DNA of 64,000 nucleotides from CAZRGV01 sp964599655 (GTDB taxonomy: Bacteria > Planctomycetota > Planctomycetia > Isosphaerales > Isosphaeraceae). Below the pieces are notes generated by a model. The model saw only the letters and a program-made list of their open reading frames with translations, had not been told where the DNA came from and did no database searches. Position 1 is the stretch's first letter; every line of letters begins with the position of its first letter. The position numbers and the translations under genes were made by a program. Of the stretch, positions 25,712-34,687 are shown piece by piece. The stretch lies in the NCBI GenBank assembly GCA_964599655.1, contig CAZRGV010000011.1, positions 8,537 through 72,536 of the forward strand. The letters are read 5' to 3'.

Positions 25712-28639
25712 ATGCGACGAACTAATCGGCTGACCCTCGGAGTGACCGCGGCAGCGGTTCTGGCCGCAACCACGGCCTTCGCTGGGTCGTCCACAAAGTC
25801 CGAGACCGACTCGACTTCCAAGCATTTCGGCCAGGGTCCCGCGTACCTGACTTTGGGCGATCTGGCCGTGCTGCACACGCAGTCCAACGGCTCTCGAATC
25901 AAGCCGGTGGATACCTTCGCCCGCCTCCTGATCAAACAGATCTACGGGCGAGAAGACATCAAGATCCTCCCCCGGGAAAAGGATGAGCCGACCCGAACCT
26001 GGACCGCGCTGGCCGCGTTGTTTGACTGGCCGGTCCGGCCCGAGTTCTGGGATCAGCAGGAAATCATCCTGATCGACCTGTTCGATTATCGTGGATTCAA
26101 GCGAAGACTTCTGACCGAGTCGATCAAGGGGGACCTCAAGGCGATCGCCGCGAAGTCAAGCACCTCGGCAGAGGATAAGGCCGCGCTGGAGAAGCTCGGC
26201 GGCGCCGATGAGGTTTCCGAAGCCGATCTGAATCGGCTTCTCGCGCGTGAGAGCCTTCCAGAAGCCGATCGGGCGACCCTGAACCGATGGGCCGACAAGC
26301 TGGCGGATGGTCGCAAGTGGATCTCACCCGCTGACCTGGAGGCCGCGGTCGTCGAGGTCGACGGACGGAGGATCGGCTTCCTCGACTGGTTCGGAGAGAC
26401 CTTCGACCGGGCTCGAGATGCCCGCCAGAGGGGCGAGTCGTACGCGATGACCCCCGAGGAAAAAAAGGTCGCCCAGGTTGGTGAGCGCCTGCTCCAGTAT
26501 CAAGGGTTCCGCGACCACAACCCCAGAGCGATCGCTGATTTCGACCTCCTCGTTGTGCCTCGTCCCGTGAATCAGGCCTACCTGAAGTTCACCGGCAACG
26601 TGATCAAGACGTTGCTCGATGAAACCTCGAGGGACAAGCAGCCTTCGGCGCTGGCGATGGACGCTTTCCACACGCTCCAGTCGTACCTCGAAGACCTGAA
26701 GTCGATTCGCAACTATGTGAAGGACGTCCGGGACGGCAAGCAAAAGCTCCCCGGCGAGGATCCGAAGTTCGACCCGGGCTTCACCAAGTGGCTCCAGAAG
26801 AAGTCGAGCTGGGTTCCATTGCGGATCGTGATGGAATCGGATCTGGACGAGCTCGCCAGCGCCGGCTTCCCCAGGGAGAAGGTCGAAGCGTTCCGCAAGG
26901 CCTATCACGACATGGAAGCCGCTGAGAAGGCGGCCCCCGGCCAGGCCGCCAAAGAACCGGCCGAAGCCCTCGTCGCTGCCGCCCGGGCGCTCGGCGAGGC
27001 GAACAACAGCGAGTATCCCCCGGCGGCCGAGATGGCTCGCGAGACCCACTTCAATCGGTTCGCGCCGTTCTCCCAGGCGCCCTGGTATTACGGCTCGGCT
27101 CTGGTGCTGCTCTTGATCAGCCTCGGTATCACGAGCGACCGCAAATCCTGGCTCGGCAAGTTCGACCTGGCGCTCTATAGCCTCGGCCTGACGATGTTCC
27201 TTACGGGCATCCTGATGGAGATCTACGGGTTTTATCTGCGAGTGCGGATCTCCGGCTGGGCCCCCGTGACCAACATGTACGAGACGGTCATCTGGGTCGC
27301 GCTGGTCTCCTCCGTGCTCGGACTGGCGCTCGAGCTGATCTACCGCCGCAAGTACGCGGCCACCGCCGCGGCGGGCGTGGCGATGCTCGGCACCCTACTT
27401 GCCGCCAATGTTCCGCTTCTCGACCCGAACATCGGCCCGTTGACCGCCGTGCTCCGGGACAACTACTGGCTGACGGTCCACGTGCTGACGATCGTCTCGA
27501 GCTACGCGGCCTTCTCGCTGGCGATGGGCCTGGGTATTCTCGCGGTCGGATACTACCTCTCCGCAACCTATCGTCGAGACGTGCCCTACTCGGAGCTAGG
27601 AATGCCCTTGCTGGCCGGCCTGCCGTTGGTGGCGTTGGGAAGCATCGGCTTGCTGATGTCGTCGCAAGGCTGGGCGAGCGGCGTGCTGTCGAACACGCCC
27701 GGTTATTTCCTTACCGCCGGCCTGACGGGCCTCGGTGGCATCCTGACGATCGTCGGCCTTTTCGGCCTGCTCGGTGAGCTGGCGAACCGTCATTCCACCC
27801 CGGCGATGATGGTCGGGTTGGCCATCTTCGTCTGCGGCCTGGCCGGCGTGTTCTCGGCCATGCAAACGACGCCACCCGAATGGTGGCCGTCTCAGATTCC
27901 TGTCACCTTCCCGCCGGGAATCGTCGCGATCGTCGGTTTCGGCCTGGTCGTGATGAGCCTGCTCGGCGCCCAAAGCCGCGCCTCGCTTCGTGCCGCGGAG
28001 GCTGATCTCTCGTCGCTCGACGAAACCGCACCGCAAAGCCGTGAGACGGAGACGGGAGACGGCGACCCGGACCACGTCGCTTCTGCGTCCGATTACCGCC
28101 ACGAGAGCCGTTCGGCCGTCGCGACCTTGAGCCGTCCTTCGGTCTCCGAGATTCGCGCTCGAGCCATGGCCACGCGACCCAAACTCGATCCGAGAGGTCA
28201 GGCCATGCAGGCGACTGCCGCTCAGATCAAGCCGCTGTCCAACTTCATCTACCGCGCCATGCAGGTTGGCGTCTTGCTCGTCGCCGCCGGAACGATCCTG
28301 GGCGGAGTCTGGGCCGATGTCTCATGGGGCCGCTTCTGGGGCTGGGATCCCAAGGAAGTCTGGGCGCTGATCACCCTCCTCGTTTACCTCGTGCCGCTGC
28401 ACGGCCGGTTCGCCGGCTGGGTCAATACCTTCGGGCTGGTCGCCGCGTCGGTGGCGTGCTACATGTCGGTCCTGATGGCCTGGTACGGCGTCAACTTCGT
28501 CCTTGGCGTCGGCTTGCACAGTTACGGCTTCACCGATGGTGGCGGTCAAGGGGTCGTGGTGTCGTCGGCGCTCGGCATCCTGGCGATCGTGGGCGCCGCC
28601 GCCTGGCGGCGCTCGCTCGGCCTGAAGCAGCCGGCCTGA
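25712..28639 (+). CDS. ccsA: cytochrome c biogenesis protein CcsA/ResC (System II) with large extra regions
   Basis: 975 residues. It begins with a signal-like segment (RLTLGVTAAAVLAATTAFA) and a ~420-residue extracytoplasmic region, then a multi-spanning part. The haem-handling WWD motif 'WGRFWGWDPKEVWALITLL' is near residue 871, with conserved His residues in 'WLTVHVLTIVSSYAAFSL' and 'GVGLHSYGFTDGG'. An additional block of about four membrane helices and a ~100-residue hydrophilic insert (SQSRETETGDGD, ATRPKLDPRGQ) interrupts the usual CcsA core. Works with ResB to attach haem to apocytochromes in the periplasm, which fits an organism rich in multihaem PVC dehydrogenases. Confidence 0.9.
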   Translation: MRRTNRLTLGVTAAAVLAATTAFAGSSTKSETDSTSKHFGQGPAYLTLGDLAVLHTQSNGSRIKPVDTFARLLIKQIYGREDIKILPREKDEPTRTWTALAALFDWPVRPEFWDQQEIILIDLFDYRGFKRRLLTESIKGDLKAIAAKSSTSAEDKAALEKLGGADEVSEADLNRLLARESLPEADRATLNRWADKLADGRKWISPADLEAAVVEVDGRRIGFLDWFGETFDRARDARQRGESYAMTPEEKKVAQVGERLLQYQGFRDHNPRAIADFDLLVVPRPVNQAYLKFTGNVIKTLLDETSRDKQPSALAMDAFHTLQSYLEDLKSIRNYVKDVRDGKQKLPGEDPKFDPGFTKWLQKKSSWVPLRIVMESDLDELASAGFPREKVEAFRKAYHDMEAAEKAAPGQAAKEPAEALVAAARALGEANNSEYPPAAEMARETHFNRFAPFSQAPWYYGSALVLLLISLGITSDRKSWLGKFDLALYSLGLTMFLTGILMEIYGFYLRVRISGWAPVTNMYETVIWVALVSSVLGLALELIYRRKYAATAAAGVAMLGTLLAANVPLLDPNIGPLTAVLRDNYWLTVHVLTIVSSYAAFSLAMGLGILAVGYYLSATYRRDVPYSELGMPLLAGLPLVALGSIGLLMSSQGWASGVLSNTPGYFLTAGLTGLGGILTIVGLFGLLGELANRHSTPAMMVGLAIFVCGLAGVFSAMQTTPPEWWPSQIPVTFPPGIVAIVGFGLVVMSLLGAQSRASLRAAEADLSSLDETAPQSRETETGDGDPDHVASASDYRHESRSAVATLSRPSVSEIRARAMATRPKLDPRGQAMQATAAQIKPLSNFIYRAMQVGVLLVAAGTILGGVWADVSWGRFWGWDPKEVWALITLLVYLVPLHGRFAGWVNTFGLVAASVACYMSVLMAWYGVNFVLGVGLHSYGFTDGGGQGVVVSSALGILAIVGAAAWRRSLGLKQPA

Positions 28640-28690
28640 GACCGAATGCCAAGGGCTTGATGGGTTTGTCAGAATGATGTGGACGCATCT

Positions 28691-28720
28691 CGCCGGTCAC
28701 TCGCCACCGGGTGATCGGCG
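28691..28720. terminator. hairpin between convergent ccsA and DUF309 genes
   Basis: CGCCGGTCAC (28691-28700) and GTGATCGGCG (28711-28720) form a 10-bp stem with one mismatch and a 10-base loop; TTCATTTTGGG follows on the plus side. It lies between two convergent genes and could serve both. Confidence 0.55.
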
Positions 28721-28744
28721 GGATCTTCATTTTGGGTTCCGATG

Positions 28745-29266
28745 TCAACGCGGCTCGATCCGAAACGCCAGCACCCTGGACACAGGCGTACCGGGCGGTG
28801 CGGGATCGTTGGGAGCTTGATCGGCCAGGTTCCTCGCCTGCTCGATCAGGACATCCAGATTCAGACCGAGCTGGAACGGGCCTCCCGCGCTTCTGGCCGA
28901 TTCGAAGACCTCGGCGGCGCGTCGAGCGTGGGTAACGACACCCCTCGGTTGCCGTTCTCGGACTTTCACGCCGGCCGCCGCAAGCTTGATCAACCCCTTC
29001 AGAAGGTCGGCTGTCGCTCCCTTGCGGCCGTGGGCGTGCCAGAGCCCTTCCCAGGCTTCGTGGGCTTCCCAGTAAAATCCTGCGTTGAACAGATCCACGC
29101 CTCGACGAAATTCCAACGAAACTCGCCAGTCGTCGCCTTCGATGGGGGTGACGGAGGCCGTCACGTGGCCCCTTCCTCGAGTCGCCGACGGATGAGGCCA
29201 CGGCCCTCCCGGCACATACGAATAGGCGGGGAACATCGGTTCGTCTCGATCCGAGCGATCGTTCAT
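28745..29266 (-). CDS. DUF309 domain protein
   Basis: 173 residues from the ATG at 29266 (a TTG at 29278 is possible). The DUF309 signature 'GVDLFNAGFYWEAHEAWEGL' with 'WHAHGRKGATADLLKGLIKL' is clear; the His-Glu-x-x-Trp motif is the family's conserved core and may bind a metal. The N-terminal ~45 residues, rich in Pro and aromatic residues, are an addition. Function of the family is unknown; in planctomycetes it is a common small cytoplasmic protein. Confidence 0.82.
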   Translation of the reverse strand: MNDRSDRDEPMFPAYSYVPGGPWPHPSATRGRGHVTASVTPIEGDDWRVSLEFRRGVDLFNAGFYWEAHEAWEGLWHAHGRKGATADLLKGLIKLAAAGVKVRERQPRGVVTHARRAAEVFESARSAGGPFQLGLNLDVLIEQARNLADQAPNDPAPPGTPVSRVLAFRIEPR

Positions 29267-29426
29267 TACGGATTCCAAGGCCCTTTCGGTCCGCCGCTAC
29301 GGAAATCTCGCTCTCGTTATTTTACCATGGATCACGCTCCGCGAACGTCCCGGGCCCTTGGGGTTCGCGGCGACGGTCCATGGCGTCTTCATGACTTGGA
29401 GACAGGGCAAGCGCCTCGCCTGCTGG

Positions 29427-30836
29427 ATGGGAAGCAATCTCGTGGCCGAACCGACCCCGCTGGTGCTGATCAACGCCGTCGGCTTGACCGGCCGGCTCCT
29501 CCCGATGGCCCCTCGACTGCACGCCCTGGCGAATGCCGGCTGGTGGCGATCGCTCCGGGAGGTCGTCCCCGCTGTAACCTGCACGGCCCAGGCGAGCTTG
29601 CTGACGGGACAGCCGCCCGATGGCCACGGCATCGTGGGCAACGGCTGGTACTTCCGAGAGACCGGGGAGGTCCGATTCTGGCAACAGTCCAACGCCTTGC
29701 TCCAGGCCGAGCCGCTCTATGTCACAGCGAGGCGCCTCGCCTCCGAGCGAGGCCGGACGGTCCGCACGGCCAAGCTGTTCTGGTGGTTTAACCAGGGAGC
29801 GGCCGTCGACTGGAGCGTCACACCCAAGCCCTATTACGGCGCCGATGGGAACAAGGTGTTCGGGATCTTCGGGACCCCCGAGGGCCTGACCGACCGGCTG
29901 GAAGCCACGCTCGGCACGTTCCCGTTCCACACGTTCTGGGGCCCCACATCCGGCCTGCCCTGCACGCAGTGGATCGCCCGTTGCGCGGCGGAGATTCTCT
30001 CGAAGGAACGGCCCGAGCTGACCCTCGTTTACCTCCCCCACCTCGACTACGATCCCCAGCGCTTCGGCCCCTCCGGCTCCGATCTGCCCAGGCTGGTCAA
30101 GGAACTCGACGACGCCTGTGAGCCTTTGCTCGATGTCGCGAGGAAGGGCGGGGCACGTGTCTGGGTCGTCAGCGAATACGGTCATTGCGATGTGTCGCGC
30201 CCGGTCCTGATCAACCGGATTCTCCGCCGTGCGGGCCTGTTAACCGTCCGAACCGGACCGTTCGGCGAGGTGTTCGACCCGATGTCGTCGCGCGCCTTCG
30301 CGGTCTGCGACCACCAACTGGCTCATCTTTACGTGAACGATCCGGCGGACCGAGACCGGGTCAAAGACCTCCTCGCGAACGAGCCGGGCGTCGGTCGCTT
30401 GCTCTCCGGGGACGAGCGATCCGAAGTCGGCCTGAACCATCCAAGGTCGGGCGAACTCGTGGCCCTCTCCGAGCCCGACGCGTGGTTCGCCTACCCGTTC
30501 TGGCTCGACGAGAGCCAGGCGCCCGACTACGCGAGGACTGTCGACATCCATCGCAAGCCGGGCTACGACCCTTGCGAGCTGTTCTTTGACCCTGGGCTCA
30601 ACTGGCCGAAAGCCCGGGCGATCCGCCGCTTGATCCAAAAGAAACTCGGCTTCCGCACGCTTTTCGACGTGGTTCCCCTCGACGCGACCCTGGTGAAGGG
30701 AAGCCACGGATTGAGGGCTGCGGCTACCGAGGATCGCCCCGTGCTCATCGGCGACGGTCCCAGTCCCTCCACCGAATCCACGCTCGACACGACGTCCGTG
30801 CGGGACCTTCTTCTCTCCGCGATCGTGCCGGATTGA
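29427..30836 (+). CDS. nucleotide pyrophosphatase/phosphodiesterase family protein (alkaline phosphatase superfamily)
   Basis: 469 residues from the ATG at 29427, which is just before the first beta-strand 'PTPLVLINAVGLTGRLL'; in-frame starts at 29391 and 29358 (TTG) would add 12-23 residues. Superfamily metal sites are visible: nucleophile region 'VVPAVTCTAQASLLTGQPP', 'YLPHLDYDPQRFGP', and 'WVVSEYGHCDVSRPVLINR'. 'GHGIVGNGWYFRETGEV' is typical for the NPP branch. No signal peptide, so probably cytoplasmic. It hydrolyses a phosphodiester or pyrophosphate; the substrate is not evident. Confidence 0.82.
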   Translation: MGSNLVAEPTPLVLINAVGLTGRLLPMAPRLHALANAGWWRSLREVVPAVTCTAQASLLTGQPPDGHGIVGNGWYFRETGEVRFWQQSNALLQAEPLYVTARRLASERGRTVRTAKLFWWFNQGAAVDWSVTPKPYYGADGNKVFGIFGTPEGLTDRLEATLGTFPFHTFWGPTSGLPCTQWIARCAAEILSKERPELTLVYLPHLDYDPQRFGPSGSDLPRLVKELDDACEPLLDVARKGGARVWVVSEYGHCDVSRPVLINRILRRAGLLTVRTGPFGEVFDPMSSRAFAVCDHQLAHLYVNDPADRDRVKDLLANEPGVGRLLSGDERSEVGLNHPRSGELVALSEPDAWFAYPFWLDESQAPDYARTVDIHRKPGYDPCELFFDPGLNWPKARAIRRLIQKKLGFRTLFDVVPLDATLVKGSHGLRAAATEDRPVLIGDGPSPSTESTLDTTSVRDLLLSAIVPD

Positions 30837-30925
30837 CCCGCTTTCCGGTGGACGCGCGAGGCGGTACGATAGCCGACCTCGCACATGGTATCCCGCCGCA
30901 CACCTTGCCAAACGGAGGTCTTTCC

Positions 30926-31429
30926 GTGCTAAGCCAGCTTCGCCCGGATTCTTTCAAGACGCCCCCAAGCCGACTCTCGACCGTGCTGCCGACCGCTCTG
31001 GCCCTCGCGCTGGGGATCGGCTGGGTGAGTCGCGAGGCCACGTTCGCCCGCGAACGTACCGAGCAAGCAACCTCGCGGACCATCACGCTCGACCAGGTTC
31101 CGATGTCCGAATATAAGTACGAAGGGGAACACATTGGCCAGATCGGCCTCTACCTCTCGGGAGACACGCCGGCCAGCTCGAAGTTTGTCACTGGACGATT
31201 CGTGCTCGAACCGGGCAAAAGTCCTCACCCGCCTCATGTCCACGTTGAAGAAGAGGTGATGGTCATCGAGCGAGGGCACGGCGAGATCGTCTGCGACGGC
31301 AAGACGACCAAGATCGGTCCGGGCTCGGTGATGTACACCACGCCCAATGCACCCCACGGCATCGTCAACACCGGCGACGAGCCGATCGTCTTCTACTTCA
31401 TCAAGTGGGCGGCCAAGGACGCCAGGTAA
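30926..31429 (+). CDS. secreted cupin-domain protein
   Basis: 167 residues starting at the GTG at 30926, chosen because GGAGG sits 7 bases before it and a signal-anchor (STVLPTALALALGIGWV) follows; the open frame extends upstream without such signals. The cupin core has metal-binding residues in 'SPHPPHVHVEEEVMVIERGH' and 'YTTPNAPHGIVNTGDEPI' (His, His, Glu ... His). It probably lies in the periplasm. The function of such small cupins is diverse and cannot be assigned. Confidence 0.78.
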   Translation: MLSQLRPDSFKTPPSRLSTVLPTALALALGIGWVSREATFARERTEQATSRTITLDQVPMSEYKYEGEHIGQIGLYLSGDTPASSKFVTGRFVLEPGKSPHPPHVHVEEEVMVIERGHGEIVCDGKTTKIGPGSVMYTTPNAPHGIVNTGDEPIVFYFIKWAAKDAR

Positions 31430-31437
31430 CACAAACA

Positions 31438-31473
31438 CGGGCGGTACCGGCCATGCAACCGCGCGACCGCCCG
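31438..31473. terminator. hairpin between convergent cupin and sugar isomerase genes
   Basis: CGGGCGGT (31438-31445) pairs with ACCGCCCG (31466-31473), an 8-bp perfect stem with a 20-base loop, located exactly between the two stop codons. Likely a shared, bidirectional transcription end; there is no T-run. Confidence 0.45.
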
Positions 31474-31496
31474 CGAACGATACGGGACGACTGCGC

Positions 31497-32372
31497 TCAC
31501 TCTGGCGGCAGGATCTTGTCCATCCGCTGGACCACGTCTCGCAACGCCTTGAGGTCGCCCATCGGCACCTCAGCGGTGATCCACCCTTTGTAGTCGACGT
31601 CGATCAGCGCCTTGCGGACTTCCTTCCAGTTGATCTCTCCCTCGCCGAGCGGGTAGCCGAACCGCTTCGACTTGGCGTATTCCTTGATGTGGATCTTGGC
31701 GATTCGGCTCCCCAGCTCGCGGATCCATTCCTGCGGATAGCCGTACTCGACGACGTTGCCGACGTCGAAGTACGCCTTGACCCAGGGGCTCTGGAATTCG
31801 TCGATGTAGCGGGCAAACTCGGGGGCGCTCAGGAGGAACTTGTTCCAGACCTCCTCGATCGCCAGGGCGATGCCGTGCGACTCGGCGTCAGGGATCAGCT
31901 TGCGAATGTTCGCCTGCGACCGCTCATACGCCTGCCGGTAGGAGACCTCGGGCGTCACAACGGCCGGTACGACCAGGACAGTCGTTCCGCCATAGGCCTT
32001 GCATGCGACGATCTCCTTGCGGATCGCCTCCAGGCCTTCCTCAACGTTTTCCGGGTTCGGATCAGAAAGCGGCTTGCGCCAGTGCACGCTCCCCGAGACA
32101 CCGTGAATGACCAGACCCGTCTCGTCCCGGGCTCGAAGGACCTCGTCGAAGTCAAGCTGATTCGGGCTGATCAACTCGACCCCTTCGAATCCCGCCTCCT
32201 TGAGCAGTTCGAAGGTCGGCTTGATCGGGCCCTTGTTCTGGCCGAGCATGAAAGCCTTCCGCCATCGCTTGCCGCCGTCCGGGGACGCCGACGACGTCGA
32301 GGCCAGCAGAGTACAGGCCGTCATCGCGGCTCCCGCGGTCTTGAAGAAAGTCCTGCGGTCAATCGCATCCAA
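31497..32372 (-). CDS. Tat-exported sugar phosphate isomerase/epimerase (xylose isomerase-like TIM barrel)
   Basis: 291 residues starting at a TTG at 32372 that has AAGGAGA six bases before it. The N-terminus 'DAIDRRTFFKTAGAAMTAC' is a twin-arginine signal (RRTFFK), so the protein is folded before export. The body fits the AP endonuclease family 2 TIM barrel: 'LLKEAGFEGVELISPNQL', 'GTTVLVVPAVVTPEVSYR', 'LAIEEVWNKFLLSAPEFA', 'WVKAYFDVGNVVEYG', 'AKIHIKEYAKSKRFG' with the metal-binding Glu, Asp and His positions. Such proteins act on keto-sugars. The open frame continues upstream to 32801, but that part overlaps the FkbM gene and is not real. Confidence 0.85.
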   Translation of the reverse strand: MDAIDRRTFFKTAGAAMTACTLLASTSSASPDGGKRWRKAFMLGQNKGPIKPTFELLKEAGFEGVELISPNQLDFDEVLRARDETGLVIHGVSGSVHWRKPLSDPNPENVEEGLEAIRKEIVACKAYGGTTVLVVPAVVTPEVSYRQAYERSQANIRKLIPDAESHGIALAIEEVWNKFLLSAPEFARYIDEFQSPWVKAYFDVGNVVEYGYPQEWIRELGSRIAKIHIKEYAKSKRFGYPLGEGEINWKEVRKALIDVDYKGWITAEVPMGDLKALRDVVQRMDKILPPE

Positions 32373-32412
32373 TGAAGTCTCCTTTCCGGCCTGTGCGGAG
32401 GGAAGGCCTGAA

Positions 32413-33180
32413 TTAGGAACGATACCCCCAGAGCAACCCACAGCGAAGGTGCTCGAACTCGGTCTGTAATCCCGCCTCAGTCTGAAAACCCAGTGACTGG
32501 AGCCGCTCGATGATTCGGGTTTCCACCCCAGGGCTGTCCCTGGGTTCGTGCCACTCGAGCACAATATTGCGGAGATCGAGTTTCTCGAACCTCGGATCGA
32601 ACAGGATGGCCGTTTCTCCGCCCTCGATGTCCATCTTGAGCAGGTCGATCCGCGCTCCATTGACCTGGCCCAGCCAGTCTTGAACCTCCACCTCGATCCG
32701 ACCGTCTCCACCCGTCTCGGTGAGTCGTGATTGCGTCTCCTCGTCGGTAAGGAACATGTGCCCACTATGGTTGGAAACAGCGACTGGGTGAACCCGAACA
32801 CGCCCGGTCAGTCCGTTGGCATCCAGATTCTGCTCGATCTGCGCGACATGGGCGGGATGAGGTTCGTACGCCTCGATCGTGGCCGAAGGAAACTGGTGGG
32901 CGAATTCGACAATCGAGTAGCCCACATTGGACCCAAGGTCGACGATTCGCTGGATCGAATCAGCCGGCAACAGTCGAGGTGAGTGATAGACGTCGAAGAC
33001 GAAGATCTCGACGGCGGCGTCAAGATCGCCCGTCGGAGGACGACGAATAATGATCGTCTTGTCCCCTTCGAGTCGAACGCGGAGGGATCCCCGGATGAGT
33101 CCCTGGCGCCACGCCATGTAGCGAAGGCGATCGGGCCAGGACATCAGGTGGCGGAGCCAACGCTTCGGCGGAGTCGTCAT
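32413..33180 (-). CDS. FkbM-family SAM-dependent methyltransferase
   Basis: 255 residues. SAM-binding 'IVDLGSNVGYSIVEFAHQFP' with 'ATIEAYEPHPAHVAQIEQNL', then the FkbM motif 'DLLKMDIEGGETAILFD' and 'LRNIVLEWHEP'. FkbM enzymes O-methylate sugars and polyketides; here a surface glycan sugar is plausible because a GT4 glycosyltransferase is divergently placed next to it. Cytoplasmic. Confidence 0.88.
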   Translation of the reverse strand: MTTPPKRWLRHLMSWPDRLRYMAWRQGLIRGSLRVRLEGDKTIIIRRPPTGDLDAAVEIFVFDVYHSPRLLPADSIQRIVDLGSNVGYSIVEFAHQFPSATIEAYEPHPAHVAQIEQNLDANGLTGRVRVHPVAVSNHSGHMFLTDEETQSRLTETGGDGRIEVEVQDWLGQVNGARIDLLKMDIEGGETAILFDPRFEKLDLRNIVLEWHEPRDSPGVETRIIERLQSLGFQTEAGLQTEFEHLRCGLLWGYRS

Positions 33181-33508
33181 GGCGTTGCGAACCTTCGCGT
33201 TTCGGCGGTCGGCTACGATACGACTGTCGGGACGGACTGAGACTGTGAGAAGGCCGACGACCCAGGGAGATCCATGCTATAGCCCGATGTCTCTCCGGGC
33301 AAGTTGACCGAGTTCGACTTTCGCCGGGGTCTCCTCGAATCGACAGGAGTTGTCGTCGATCGCCATCGCCTCACTGCTGGCGTTGAGACAATCGTGGGCT
33401 TCCGGGATAATCAGGCAATTCGCGGGCGTTCGACGCCGTCCCGAGTCGCTCGGTGGACGCGTTCGGATCCTCCGAGACGAAGTGGTCACACGAGGTGTCG
33501 GAAGTGAG
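33181..33508. other. divergent intergenic region between FkbM and GT4 genes
   Basis: 328 bases that must hold both promoters. The open frames in it are short and have no recognisable product. A near-palindrome 'GATCGCCATCGCC' type stretch is present but not convincing. Nothing else was seen. Confidence 0.5.
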
Positions 33509-34663
33509 ATGAAGCGTCCTTCCAGAGTCCTTCACATCGTCCCGGCCCTTTTCGGCTGGGAAAACGTCTTCGGTGGTGCGGAACGCTATGCGCTCGAGCT
33601 GGCAAGAACCATGGCCGGGCGTGTTCCGACCACTTTGATCGCATTCGGGGCCAGGCCCGCAAGGTTCCAACTCGGCGATCTGCAGATCCACGTTCTACGA
33701 AACTGGATCCACGCCGGCCGATACAAGCACAATCCGTTCACTCCCGTGCTGCTCAGCCACTTGGCGCGCGCCGATATCATTCACATTCACCAACCCGAGA
33801 CCCTCGCGGCAAGCCTGGCCTTGCCGCTCGCCCGCGTCTCCGGAAAGAAAATCTTCTCGTCTCACCTGGGAGGAGCGGGAACAGGCCTTCACCGCCTCAT
33901 CGACGTAACCTCCTGGTACGACGGGCACTTGCACATCAGCGAGTTCAGCCGGCAGGCGTTCGGCCACAAGGACCTGCCAACCGCGAGGGTGATCCACGGC
34001 GGGGTCGACGCCATCAGGTACGCTCCTGGTCCGGACGTCAAGCGTACCGGTGAAGTCCTCTTCATGGGCCGATTGCTACCGCACAAGGGCATCAACTACC
34101 TGATCGAAGCGATGGACACCGAGACCCCGCTAACCATCGTGGGCCGGCCCTGGAAACATGCCCAGAAGTTCGACCTCCTGCTCCAGGAACTGGCCAGGGG
34201 CAAGCAGGTGCGTTTCCTCACCCGCGAGGCCCGCGAATCGACGTCCTGGCCGCCCGAGGAAGAAGACGCACCGATCATCGATGCCTGCCGGCGGGCGCTC
34301 TGCGTCGTGCTTCCGAGCGTCCACAAGACCGTTTACGGCGACGAGATCCCGATCCCGGAACTCCTGGGCCTCGTCCTGCTCGAAGGCATGGCCTGTGGAA
34401 CCCCCGCGATCGCCACCAATATTTGCAGCATGCCGGAGGTCGTCGAGGACGGCGTGACAGGCTTCCTTGTCCCTCCGAATGATGCCGGTGCCCTGCGCGA
34501 GAAGATCCAGTGGCTGAAGGATCACCCCGACGACGCCGAGAGAATGGGCTGGGCCGCCAGACAGCGCGTACTGGATATGTTCACCTGGGATCTCGTGGTC
34601 GATCGCTGCCTCGACGCCTACGGTATCAACAAGGCCGTCGAAACTACCGCTCCAACCCCCTAG
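33509..34663 (+). CDS. glycosyltransferase family 4
   Basis: 384 residues from the ATG at 33509. GT-B fold: N-terminal 'RVLHIVPALFGWENVFGGAE' with the Gly-Gly-Ala-Glu acceptor loop, 'ADIIHIHQPETLAASLALPL', 'SSHLGGAGTGLHRLIDV', and the C-terminal donor-binding 'GLVLLEGMACGTPAIATNIC' with 'SMPEVVEDGVTGFLVPPND'. The E-x7-E pattern of retaining GT4 enzymes is present. It probably extends a surface polysaccharide at the cytoplasmic face of the membrane. The upstream open frame to 33350 lacks a good start. Confidence 0.88.
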   Translation: MKRPSRVLHIVPALFGWENVFGGAERYALELARTMAGRVPTTLIAFGARPARFQLGDLQIHVLRNWIHAGRYKHNPFTPVLLSHLARADIIHIHQPETLAASLALPLARVSGKKIFSSHLGGAGTGLHRLIDVTSWYDGHLHISEFSRQAFGHKDLPTARVIHGGVDAIRYAPGPDVKRTGEVLFMGRLLPHKGINYLIEAMDTETPLTIVGRPWKHAQKFDLLLQELARGKQVRFLTREARESTSWPPEEEDAPIIDACRRALCVVLPSVHKTVYGDEIPIPELLGLVLLEGMACGTPAIATNICSMPEVVEDGVTGFLVPPNDAGALREKIQWLKDHPDDAERMGWAARQRVLDMFTWDLVVDRCLDAYGINKAVETTAPTP

Positions 34664-34687
34664 GCCAGACAATACACCAACGATCTT

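Noticed and set aside
32373..32801. N-terminal extension of the sugar isomerase frame
   Set aside because: It overlaps the FkbM methyltransferase gene and lies before the Tat signal; the TTG at 32372 with AAGGAGA is the better start.
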